From an uncultured Bacilli bacterium (lineage in GTDB: Bacteria; Bacillota_I; Bacilli_A; RF39; UBA660), in assembly GCA_944331725.1 (NCBI GenBank), contig CALVJE010000064.1, positions 1 through 6,446 of the forward strand: a stretch of DNA of 6,446 bases. Direction: 5' to 3'. A model generated the notes under the pieces. It was not told the DNA's origin and did no database searches. It was given only the letters and a program-made list of their open reading frames with translations. The position numbers and the translations under genes are program-made. Positions 1 through 5,000 of the stretch are shown piece by piece (positions within the stretch are counted from its first letter, which is position 1; every line of letters begins with the position of its first letter).

Positions 1-53
1 CCATTATGAAAAGGATTATATTCAGCGATAATACCAACTATATGTTTAGACAA
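1..53 (-). CDS. tmcAL: tRNA(Met) cytidine acetate ligase, N-terminal fragment
   Basis: Only the first 17 codons plus two bases are inside the window; the gene continues past the left edge. The translation is MSKHIVGIIAEYNPFHNG. The stretch GIIAEYNPFHNG is the N-terminal signature of the YlbM/TmcAL family, a HIGH-type nucleotidyltransferase whose HNGH motif binds ATP. The family activates acetate with ATP and transfers it to the wobble cytidine (C34) of elongator tRNA-Met, giving N4-acetylcytidine. The start is TTG (51-53): no in-frame ATG or GTG precedes it, the signature begins four residues later, and a GGGGTG ribosome binding site (59-64) sits 5 bases upstream. A promoter at 84-112 serves it. 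Identification rests on a short but highly characteristic motif. Confidence 0.85.
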   Translation of the reverse strand, partial: MSKHIVGIIAEYNPFHN

Positions 54-83
54 AGTAACACCCCTTTCTTAATTTGTTTACTA

Positions 84-112
84 ATTATAACACTGTTTTA
101 GTAGTAAATCAA
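84..112 (-). promoter_or_regulatory. SigA-type promoter of tmcAL
   Basis: Read on the minus strand: -35 TTGATT (107-112), a 17-base spacer, and -10 TATAAT (84-89) preceded by TGT, an extended -10. The predicted start near 77 gives a leader of about 24 nt before the TTG codon. The promoter fills the gap just after the stop of the upstream primase-like gene, so tmcAL can be transcribed on its own. No convincing terminator separates the two genes, so read-through is also possible. Confidence 0.65.
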
Positions 113-114
113 TA

Positions 115-870
115 TCACTTTAAATAACTACTATCTAGATAAACTTTAGTATATATTTTATCTTTAGGATAATCTTCTATTCTTTTATTATCAATAATCG
201 CTTGCCTTTGCATTAAGTTTTTATTATATGCCTTCCTAGCACTATCATCATAAAAAGTAATGATTCCTCTATCTTTTCTATCATCAAGTCTTTCTATACC
301 TTGTTCTATTAATTCTAAATATCTATTACTCATAATACTCTCTTTATATTTATCTACTAAATCTTTATTAACTTTAACATCTGTTTTCTCTAGATTATAT
401 ACCTCGGCAACTAAACTTAAAGCTTCTTTAAAAGATATGTTTTCATAGTCTTTTACATAATCAAAAACATTACCACCATAACCACATCCAAAACAATACA
501 TTAAGTTTTTATGATTAACTACTCCTAGTGAAGGTGTTTTTTCAATATGAAATTGACATAAGAACATAAAACTATCAGTTGAATATAGTCTTATTTCATC
601 GAGAGTATTATTAGCAAGGACAAATGGCAACAAACTAGAATTAAGCATAACATAATAAATATACTCTTCATCAAATAAATTTTGTAAAAAATAACTATCA
701 TTAACAATACGTTTTAATTTTTTATAGTATGGATTATCCTCGTATCCTTCATACTTTAATAAAGTATTTTTAATCTTAAAGTAATCTCTTGTTTTTAATC
801 CTTCAGTGCATCCTTTAATAACAAATTCTTCTATAGTTAACTGCAATATTTCATCAATATTTTTAGTCAT
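115..870 (-). CDS. CHC2 zinc-finger protein, DnaG-like but without the primase catalytic domain
   Basis: A 251-residue protein. Residues about 90-165 resemble the zinc-binding domain at the N-terminus of bacterial DNA primase. Ligands are C105 and H108 (CQFH) and C126 and C129 (CFGC), followed by the GGNVFDYV stretch typical of DnaG. In DnaG this domain recognises the single-stranded template. The TOPRIM catalytic domain and helicase-binding domain that should follow are absent: only about 85 charged residues lie after the finger. About 90 residues with no recognised domain precede it, whereas in DnaG the finger is at the very N-terminus. It is therefore not a functional primase; a nucleic-acid-binding role is inferred. 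A GAGGTG ribosome binding site (876-881) lies 5 bases before the ATG. It ends in TGA and is divergent from xerD. The frame is intact, so it does not look like a decayed dnaG. Confidence 0.8.
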   Translation of the reverse strand: MTKNIDEILQLTIEEFVIKGCTEGLKTRDYFKIKNTLLKYEGYEDNPYYKKLKRIVNDSYFLQNLFDEEYIYYVMLNSSLLPFVLANNTLDEIRLYSTDSFMFLCQFHIEKTPSLGVVNHKNLMYCFGCGYGGNVFDYVKDYENISFKEALSLVAEVYNLEKTDVKVNKDLVDKYKESIMSNRYLELIEQGIERLDDRKDRGIITFYDDSARKAYNKNLMQRQAIIDNKRIEDYPKDKIYTKVYLDSSYLK

Positions 871-897
871 TATATCACCTCAAAACTATTGAATATT

Positions 898-925
898 ATT
901 ATACACACTTTTACAAAATCTTCAA
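898..925 (-). promoter_or_regulatory. SigA-type promoter of the CHC2 zinc-finger gene
   Basis: Minus strand: -35 TTGAAG (920-925), 16-base spacer, -10 TATAAT (898-903). The predicted leader is about 21 nt. It is interleaved with the opposite-facing xerD promoter (910-938), so the two promoters probably compete for polymerase or share regulation. Confidence 0.6.
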
Positions 926-938
926 ATAGTTATATAAT
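910..938 (+). promoter_or_regulatory. SigA-type promoter of the xerD-deoB operon
   Basis: Plus strand: -35 TTTACA (910-915), 17-base spacer, -10 TATAAT (933-938). Transcription would begin near 945, at the GAGG ribosome binding site itself (945-948), leaving a leader of only about 12 nt before the ATG at 957. It overlaps the divergent promoter at 898-925. Confidence 0.55.
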
Positions 939-956
939 AATTATGAGGATGATATT

Positions 957-1856
957 ATGAAACTTATAACTGCATATGAAAATTTTCTAAATTACTGTGA
1001 GTTTGAAAAAGGGCTTTCTAATAATAGCATTAAAAGTTATGGTTATGAGATGAAAGACTATATTAGTTTTTTAGAAAAAGAAAAGTTAGATAATACAAAA
1101 AATATAACTAAAGATATTATAACTAAATATCTAAAATCCTGTTATGAACGTAATGAAGATAGTAAAACTGTCGCTCATAAACTTACTACTATTAAAAACT
1201 TTCATAACTATTTAGAAAAGTCCGAAAACGAGACTAATAATCCTAGTGAATTTGTAGATAGACCTAAAACTACTAAAACACTTCCTCATAGTTTAACTAT
1301 AGAAGAAGTAGATAAACTCTTGGATATAGAACTAAATACCCCATTTGACTATAGGAATAAAGCTATGTTAGAATTAATGTATGGTTCAGGACTAAGAGTA
1401 TCTGAACTTATTAGTCTTACTGTTTATGATATTGACTTTAATAATGATATCATTAGAATTAAAGGTAAAGGTAGTAAAGAGAGAATTGTTCCTATTAATG
1501 ATATTTGTAAGTATTATTTAAATTTATATTTAGATAATAGACATCTACTATTAAAAAAGAAACAGTCTGATGCTTTATTTTTAAATTCTAGAGGAACAGG
1601 TATTTCAAGGCAAGGATTCTTTAAGAATTTAAAAGAGATTTTAAAAGAAAAAGGACTTGATCCTGATATATCTCCCCATAGTTTAAGACATTCTTTTGCA
1701 ACACATTTATTAAATGGAGGAGCAGATCTTAGAAGTATTCAAATGCTTTTAGGACACTCTGATATTGCTACTACCCGTATATATACACATATTACTAATG
1801 AGAAAGTTAAGAATGATTATTTAGATAATCATCCAAGAGCTAAAAAGGAGAATTGA
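957..1856 (+). CDS. xerD: Tyrosine recombinase XerD
   Basis: A full-length 299-residue site-specific recombinase; E. coli XerD has 298. Residues 1-100 form the SAM-like core-binding domain and 110-290 the catalytic domain. All expected catalytic residues are visible: R147 (GSGLRVSEL), K171 (KGKGSKER), H241 and R244 (HSLRH), H267 (LLGHSD) and nucleophile Y276 (TRIYTH). The C-terminal HPRA tail is typical of XerC/XerD. XerD works with XerC at dif, under FtsK/SpoIIIE control, to resolve chromosome dimers at the septum. GAGG (945-948) lies 8 bases before the ATG. The stop is 2 bases before deoB, so the two are co-transcribed; B. subtilis has the same order (ripX-drm). A dif-like site lies 1.7 kb downstream at 3589-3616. 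The call as XerD rather than XerC rests on operon context and sequence feel; if it is the only Xer in the genome, the label matters less. Confidence 0.92.
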   Translation: MKLITAYENFLNYCEFEKGLSNNSIKSYGYEMKDYISFLEKEKLDNTKNITKDIITKYLKSCYERNEDSKTVAHKLTTIKNFHNYLEKSENETNNPSEFVDRPKTTKTLPHSLTIEEVDKLLDIELNTPFDYRNKAMLELMYGSGLRVSELISLTVYDIDFNNDIIRIKGKGSKERIVPINDICKYYLNLYLDNRHLLLKKKQSDALFLNSRGTGISRQGFFKNLKEILKEKGLDPDISPHSLRHSFATHLLNGGADLRSIQMLLGHSDIATTRIYTHITNEKVKNDYLDNHPRAKKEN

Positions 1857-1858
1857 TT

Positions 1859-3028
1859 ATGAGATTTAAAAGAATTTTTTTAATGGTTTTAGATTCCTTA
1901 GGAGTAGGGGAAGCACCTGATGCTGCAAATTATGGAGATGGTGGTGCAAATACATTAGGGCATATTAAAGAAAATTATGATTTATTTATTCCTAATCTTG
2001 CTAAGATAGGTTTCCTTAATACTTTAAATATGAATGAGAATACGGAAGTTGATGCTTATTATACTATAGCAAGACCTAATAATGCTGGTAAAGATACATT
2101 AGCAGGACATTATGAAATGATGGGAATTACATCAAATATTCCTTTTAAAACATTTAATGAGAATGGTTTTCCTATCGCTTTAATAGATGAAATAGAGAAA
2201 GTAACAGGTCGTCGTGTTATTGGTAATAAATGTAGTAATGATAATAGTATTATTAATGAACTTGGTGAAAGACAACTTGATTATGGTTCTTTAATTGTCT
2301 ATACATCTGCTGATTCTGATTTACAAATAGCTGCTCACGAAGATATTATTAGTCCTGAAATTTTATATGAATATTGTGAAAAAGTTCGTGAATTAACTCT
2401 TAAAGATGAATTTCTAGTAGGTAGAGTTATCGCTAGACCTTTTACTGGTAGTAAAGGGAAGTTTAAACTAAATAATGCAGGTAGAAAAGATTATCCTGTT
2501 GCACCTCCATCTAGAACTATATTAGATGATTTAAATGATAACAATTATAATGTTATTGCTATTGGTAAAATGAATGATATATTTAGTAAAACAAGTATTA
2601 ATAAAAGTTTAAAAGCAAATTCTAATATAGATGCAATTAATAAGTTAACTAATATAATGGATAAAAAGTTTACAGGTCTTTGTATGGTTAATCTATGTGA
2701 TTTTGATAGTTTATATGGACATTTAAGAGATGTTGAGGGTTATGCTAAGGCTATAGAGGAATTAGATGTAGAAATACCATTATTATTAAATAAGTTAGAG
2801 ATGGATGATTTATTTATAATAACAGCAGATCACGGTAATGATCCTATTTTTAAGGGTAATGATCATACAAGAGAAAATGTTCCTTTAATTATTTATAGTA
2901 GAAGTTTTAAAAATCCTAAAAGATTAGAAATACAAGAGACTTTAGCGAATATAGGAGCTACTATAGCAGATAATTTTGATGTTAATGCCCCAGAAATAGG
3001 TACTAGTATTTTAGATGAATTAGAATAG
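1859..3028 (+). CDS. deoB: Phosphopentomutase
   Basis: A 389-residue cytosolic enzyme of the alkaline-phosphatase superfamily that interconverts ribose-1-phosphate and ribose-5-phosphate (and the deoxy forms) in nucleoside salvage, using two Mn ions. Visible residues are D12 (LDSLGVGEAPDA), T80 in GKDT (the phosphorylated threonine, T85 in B. cereus numbering), D152 in YTSAD, D283 and H288 (DFDSLYGH), D324 and H325 (TADHGND) and H336 (NDHTREN). The complete metal-binding set is present, so it should be active. The frame is open from a TTG at 1853, but AAGGAG at 1845-1850 is 8 bases from the ATG at 1859 and only 2 from the TTG, so ATG is chosen. It lies 2 bases after xerD and is followed by a terminator. 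The purine nucleoside phosphorylase gene that follows in B. subtilis is absent here. Confidence 0.96.
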   Translation: MRFKRIFLMVLDSLGVGEAPDAANYGDGGANTLGHIKENYDLFIPNLAKIGFLNTLNMNENTEVDAYYTIARPNNAGKDTLAGHYEMMGITSNIPFKTFNENGFPIALIDEIEKVTGRRVIGNKCSNDNSIINELGERQLDYGSLIVYTSADSDLQIAAHEDIISPEILYEYCEKVRELTLKDEFLVGRVIARPFTGSKGKFKLNNAGRKDYPVAPPSRTILDDLNDNNYNVIAIGKMNDIFSKTSINKSLKANSNIDAINKLTNIMDKKFTGLCMVNLCDFDSLYGHLRDVEGYAKAIEELDVEIPLLLNKLEMDDLFIITADHGNDPIFKGNDHTRENVPLIIYSRSFKNPKRLEIQETLANIGATIADNFDVNAPEIGTSILDELE

Positions 3029-3045
3029 GGAAGGGGAGTAATAGA

Positions 3046-3077
3046 AAAACTAATAGACAAAAATTTCTATTAGTTTT
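3046..3077. terminator. Bidirectional terminator between deoB and the DUF1540 gene
   Basis: A perfect 12-bp stem, AAAACTAATAGA (3046-3057) with TCTATTAGTTTT (3066-3077), has an 8-base loop. On the plus strand the stem is followed by a T/C-rich tract ending in TTTTT; on the minus strand it runs into TTTTTCTATT. It starts 18 bases after the deoB stop. The stop codon of the convergent DUF1540 gene (3070-3072) lies inside the stem. Confidence 0.75.
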
Positions 3078-3246
3078 CTTCTTGTTTTTCATAACTTGAA
3101 CATATAGTTTGTTCTTGATCACAAACTTCATCTTTTGGACAGTCGCAGTTGCTACTAACTTTTATTTCTTCTAAGTCACATTCTTGGTTGTTTTTATTAT
3201 ATTTACAACTATCAACATCACATTTAATACTTTGTTTCTTTTTCAT
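3070..3246 (-). CDS. Small cysteine-rich DUF1540 protein
   Basis: A 58-residue protein that is easily missed because of its size. It begins MKKKQSIKCDVDSCKYN. The spacing C9-x4-C14-x-YN, then C23, an acidic/hydrophobic stretch DLEEIKV, and a late C49 in ICSSY, matches the DUF1540 family of Firmicutes. Extra cysteines at 34, 36 and 42 give seven in all, suggesting metal or disulfide bonding. The function of the family is not known to me; no signal peptide or membrane segment is seen. A GGAGAG ribosome binding site (3255-3260) lies 8 bases before the ATG, which strongly supports the start. The stop (TAA) lies inside the shared terminator stem. It is convergent with deoB and appears monocistronic. 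Confidence 0.85.
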   Translation of the reverse strand: MKKKQSIKCDVDSCKYNKNNQECDLEEIKVSSNCDCPKDEVCDQEQTICSSYEKQEEN

Positions 3247-3266
3247 TATTTTATCTCTCCTTCAAT

Positions 3267-3272
3267 ATTATA
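3267..3272 (-). promoter_or_regulatory. Possible -10 box of the DUF1540 gene
   Basis: Minus-strand TATAAT ends 20 bases before the ATG, which would give a leader of about 14 nt, like other genes here. No acceptable -35 box is found at 15-18 bases (AATATT to ATAATA), so another factor or an activator may be needed. Two GGGGA stretches lie further upstream (about 3296-3300 and 3318-3322). Confidence 0.35.
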
Positions 3273-3588
3273 TTTCCCAGAAAATACAATATTATTCCCC
3301 TATTTTTAATATTCACTTCCCCTACTTTGATTTTTATAAAATAGAGTAGCAGTATTAATAATATAGTATTAAATAAGTAATGAGAGATATTAGCGTTAGT
3401 TAATTAAAGATATTATAGTTATAGTTAGATTAGATAAATATGTTATATATAAAGATAATAACTTAATATCTTTATGTTTATAACTTATATTAATATATAA
3501 GAAGGATTTAAATAAAATACTACATATAAGACTTATAAGTAATTTATAAATAATTGATAATTATCCATCTTTAAAACTAATTTATTCA

Positions 3589-3616
3589 ACTTCCTATAAT
3601 ATATGTTATGTTAACT
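3589..3616 (+). other. dif: dif: XerC/XerD chromosome-dimer resolution site
   Basis: The site has the standard layout: an 11-base XerC-side arm ACTTCCTATAA (3589-3599), a 6-base centre TATATG (3600-3605) and an 11-base XerD-side arm TTATGTTAACT (3606-3616). Compared with the B. subtilis dif site as I recall it, 25 of 28 positions agree. The differences are at site positions 9 (T here, G there), 17 (G here, A there, in the centre) and 24 (T here, A there). TTATGTTAA in the XerD arm is also identical to E. coli dif. The expected action is strand exchange between two copies at the septum, converting dimeric to monomeric chromosomes. It lies in a gene-free stretch where genes converge, as expected for the terminus. 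An integrated element carrying a dif mimic is the main alternative. Confidence 0.9.
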
Positions 3617-3658
3617 GATGTAATAATTCTGAAAACATAATGCTATAGATATAACATT

Positions 3659-3679
3659 AACTATATTTAATATATAGTT
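3659..3679 (-). terminator. Weak hairpin after the small membrane-protein gene
   Basis: The stem is AACTATAT (3659-3666) with ATATAGTT (3672-3679), loop TTAAT, directly after the stop codon of the minus-strand gene. It is nearly all A-T and is followed on the minus strand by AATGTTATATC rather than a clear T run, so termination would be weak. Confidence 0.3.
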
Positions 3680-3979
3680 TTAAGATGCAGATATTAAGGC
3701 AATAAATAGCAATATTACTCCTATAGTTGCGGTTATAATTGCTGGTATAACTGTTTTATTATATAATGTATTTTCATCATCTGAATCTGAAGTTTTCTCA
3801 TCTTCATCATCTGTAATTAATAATTTTTTTAATTTACTATTAATACTTGCTAAATAACCAACAACTAAACAAATTAATAATATTAACAATATAGGAAAAA
3901 CATAAGTTATAAATAAACCATAATAAGTATTATAAGTAATTAAATTAGAAACATTATCTACCGTATTACTATCTAACAT
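3680..3979 (-). CDS. Small two-helix membrane protein, function unknown
   Basis: A 99-residue protein that I do not recognise. There are two clear hydrophobic segments, about residues 21-44 (GLFITYVFPILLILL onward) and 76-97. They are joined by a charged loop with lysines (49-52) and then a strongly acidic stretch, about 57-70 (DDEDEKTSDSDDEN). The positive-inside rule puts the lysine-bearing loop in the cytoplasm, with both ends outside. There is no cleavable signal peptide and no cysteine pair. GAGAGGTG (3988-3995) is 8 bases before the ATG, supporting the start. An extended -10 box lies upstream. It lies between dif and the helix-turn-helix gene and shares an upstream element with it, so it may be that regulator's target. 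A separate terminator (4078-4110) implies it is not simply in the same transcript. Confidence 0.7.
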   Translation of the reverse strand: MLDSNTVDNVSNLITYNTYYGLFITYVFPILLILLICLVVGYLASINSKLKKLLITDDEDEKTSDSDDENTLYNKTVIPAIITATIGVILLFIALISAS

Positions 3980-4004
3980 AAAATAAACACCTCTCTATAA
4001 TTAG

Positions 4005-4013
4005 ATTATATCA
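4005..4013 (-). promoter_or_regulatory. Extended -10 promoter of the small membrane-protein gene
   Basis: The minus strand reads TGATATAAT (4013 to 4005), a textbook extended -10. At the usual spacing there is no -35 match (GGGAGA at 4028-4033), which extended -10 promoters tolerate. The predicted leader is about 19 nt. Confidence 0.55.
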
Positions 4014-4042
4014 AATAGTATAGTACTTCTCCCCTACTTCAT

Positions 4043-4066
4043 AAACACTTTACATTTAGTTTACAT
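4043..4066 (-). promoter_or_regulatory. Candidate regulator-binding element: two ATGTAAA repeats 11 bp apart
   Basis: On the minus strand ATGTAAA occurs at 4060-4066 and again at 4049-4055, exactly one helical turn apart. The second copy runs on as TGTAAAGTGTTT (4043-4054). This matches TGTAAAGTATTT (4957-4968) upstream of the helix-turn-helix gene at 11 of 12 positions, in the same orientation and at nearly the same distance from the start codon. Binding is inferred; TTTACA-like words are not rare in such AT-rich DNA. Confidence 0.35.
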
Positions 4067-4077
4067 AATCTAAAAAT

Positions 4078-4110
4078 AAAAGACTTCTATTTATTATATA
4101 AAAGTCTTTT
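4078..4110. terminator. Terminator of the helix-turn-helix gene (bidirectional shape)
   Basis: The stem is AAAAGACTT (4078-4086) with AAGTCTTTT (4102-4110) around a 15-base loop. On the minus strand it ends in TTTTATTTTTA, and it lies 17 bases after the stop of the regulator gene. On the plus strand the stem is also followed by T residues. It separates the regulator transcript from the membrane-protein gene beyond. Confidence 0.65.
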
Positions 4111-4127
4111 TTATTACACAATCTATA

Positions 4128-4895
4128 TTATACTTTTCTTGATTGTATCTCTGCTATCTTTTCAAGCACTTCTTTTGCGTTAGTTTCATTAATTTCACTA
4201 TATCCAAGTTCTCTTAAAGCTTGTACTTTAGCAGTATTTAATTCTTGTGTACGACTAAGTTTTTCTTCTTTCTTCATTTCAATATCTTGAACAAATCTCT
4301 TATGTGTTTCTGCGATCTTATTTTTAGAAGCCCCACCATTATGATATAGAGTCATAGCAGAGAATAAAATACTTTCAAATATAAATTGTTTATCTTTATC
4401 AAATGCAAATTCTAAAGGTGCTGTAAATCCCATAGACTTAGACATATAAGCTAATATATATTTTAATTCATCAGTTGTCTCCATAGATTGTAAATAATGA
4501 TATAAATATACATAAGTATTATAGGTATCTTTTGTTTTATCTTCTGATAACTTTTCTTTTAAAAGATTTATAATATCTGCTAATATCTCTTGTTCTTTTT
4601 TATTAAAACTTTTTAAATCTGCTAGAACTTCTCTATTTGATGAGTCTTTAACTCCTTCATTTAATCTATTTTCAACTTCAATAATATAATCACCAGTAAC
4701 AGTTACTCCACTTATACTTTCTTCATCATCTATATTTAATAAAGCAAGTAATTTCACAGCTTTTTCTTTAGGCCATAATGATATGCTGTCCATTGCCAAA
4801 TAATTATATAACATCTGTCTTGATACCCCTAAATATTTAGCTAATCTAACTTTTGATATACCAAGTTCACTTAATAACTCATTAACTTTTTTCAT
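4128..4895 (-). CDS. Helix-turn-helix DNA-binding protein, putative transcriptional regulator
   Basis: A 255-residue protein from the chosen start. Residues about 5-60 look like a Cro/CI-type (HTH_3/XRE-like) DNA-binding domain, with ISKVRLAKYLGVSRQMLYNYL as the helix-turn-helix (about residues 13-33). The rest is predicted mostly helical and charged, with lysine/glutamate-rich segments about 95-120 and 205-250. I recognise no ligand-binding or enzymatic motif. A soluble cytoplasmic repressor or activator is inferred. The frame opens with two ATG codons (4898 and 4895). AGGAGG at 4902-4907 is 6 bases from the second but only 3 from the first, so 4895 is preferred; using 4898 adds one residue. 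It has its own good promoter (4914-4942), overlapped by an inverted repeat that suggests autoregulation. It lies between mnmA and the small membrane-protein gene, all on the same strand. Confidence 0.75.
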   Translation of the reverse strand: MKKVNELLSELGISKVRLAKYLGVSRQMLYNYLAMDSISLWPKEKAVKLLALLNIDDEESISGVTVTGDYIIEVENRLNEGVKDSSNREVLADLKSFNKKEQEILADIINLLKEKLSEDKTKDTYNTYVYLYHYLQSMETTDELKYILAYMSKSMGFTAPLEFAFDKDKQFIFESILFSAMTLYHNGGASKNKIAETHKRFVQDIEMKKEEKLSRTQELNTAKVQALRELGYSEINETNAKEVLEKIAEIQSRKV

Positions 4896-4913
4896 CATTA
4901 CCCTCCTATTAAC

Positions 4914-4942
4914 ATTTTAATTAGTTTGACAAGATTAGTCAA
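4914..4942 (-). promoter_or_regulatory. SigA-type promoter of the helix-turn-helix gene
   Basis: Minus strand: -35 TTGACT (4937-4942), 17-base spacer, -10 TAAAAT (4914-4919). Transcription would start near 4907, right at the AGGAGG ribosome binding site, giving a leader of about 12 nt. Confidence 0.65.
4926..4942. promoter_or_regulatory. Candidate operator: inverted repeat TTGAC-N7-GTCAA
   Basis: Five-base arms TTGAC (4926-4930) and GTCAA (4938-4942) flank seven bases. The right arm covers the -35 box of the helix-turn-helix gene and the left arm lies in the spacer, so bound protein would block polymerase. The natural candidate for binding is the gene's own product. The arms are short, so chance is possible. 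Confidence 0.4.
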
Positions 4943-4952
4943 GTAAAATCTG

Positions 4953-4968
4953 TGTAAAATACTTTACA
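4953..4968. promoter_or_regulatory. Candidate operator: inverted repeat TGTAAA-N4-TTTACA
   Basis: Perfect 6-base arms TGTAAA (4953-4958) and TTTACA (4963-4968) lie about 11 bases upstream of the -35 box of the helix-turn-helix gene. The minus-strand half, TGTAAAGTATTT, recurs with one change upstream of the small membrane-protein gene (4043-4054). Confidence 0.4.
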
Positions 4969-5000
4969 AAAGAAAAAGAGATACTTTATCATCTTCTTTT
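4968..5000 (-). terminator. Weak terminator-like hairpin at the mnmA 3' end
   Basis: An A-T stem with bulges is directly after the mnmA stop: AAAAGA (4968-4973), AGA (4977-4979) and GATA (4980-4983) pair with TATC (4987-4990), TCT (4992-4994) and TCTTTT (4995-5000). On the minus strand the 3' arm is T-rich. Low stability means some read-through into the next gene is likely. Confidence 0.3.

Larger units (their letters stand above)
3331..3679. other. Gene-free, extremely AT-rich region holding the dif-like site
   Basis: About 350 bases with stop codons throughout all frames. The longest ATG-started reading frames preceded by anything like a ribosome binding site are about ten codons. No tRNA, strong GC stem or tandem array is seen. 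It contains a weak hairpin at about 3451-3473 (AAAGATA/TATCTTT), the dif-like site at 3589-3616 and a weak hairpin at 3659-3679. By hand count, plus-strand G exceeds C by 19 to 2 in 3341-3460, and C exceeds G by 12 to 7 in 3461-3590. Confidence 0.7.

Noticed and set aside
100..135. Hairpin AGTAGT/ACTACT as terminator of the CHC2 gene
   Set aside because: It has only 6 bp with a loop of about 21 bases and no T run after it; it also overlaps the tmcAL -35 region. Not convincing.
260..448. 62-codon open frame on the plus strand
   Set aside because: It lies wholly inside the CHC2 zinc-finger gene on the other strand, is serine/leucine-rich from antisense AT-rich codons, and has no ribosome binding site. 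It is a shadow frame.
1853..1858. Upstream TTG start for deoB, overlapping the xerD stop
   Set aside because: It is only 2 bases from AAGGAG, too close for initiation; the ATG at 1859 is 8 bases away and matches the usual start of the family.
3287..3300. Sporulation sigma-F/G-like -10 (GGGAATAATA) upstream of the DUF1540 gene
   Set aside because: It fits a loose -10 consensus but has no matching -35 element at the right spacing, and nothing else in the window indicates sporulation.
3149..3349. 66-codon open frame on the plus strand
   Set aside because: It is antisense to the DUF1540 gene and its promoter region. The minus-strand frame has a ribosome binding site and a family cysteine pattern; this one has neither.
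3451..3473. AAAGATA/TATCTTT hairpin in the AT-rich gap as an RNA element
   Set aside because: It is a 7-bp, almost pure A-T stem with a 9-base loop; such pairs are expected by chance at this composition.
3331..3679. CRISPR array, insertion sequence or replication origin in the gene-free gap
   Set aside because: There are no regularly spaced repeats, no transposase fragment or terminal repeats, and no DnaA-box cluster; the dif-like site explains the region better.
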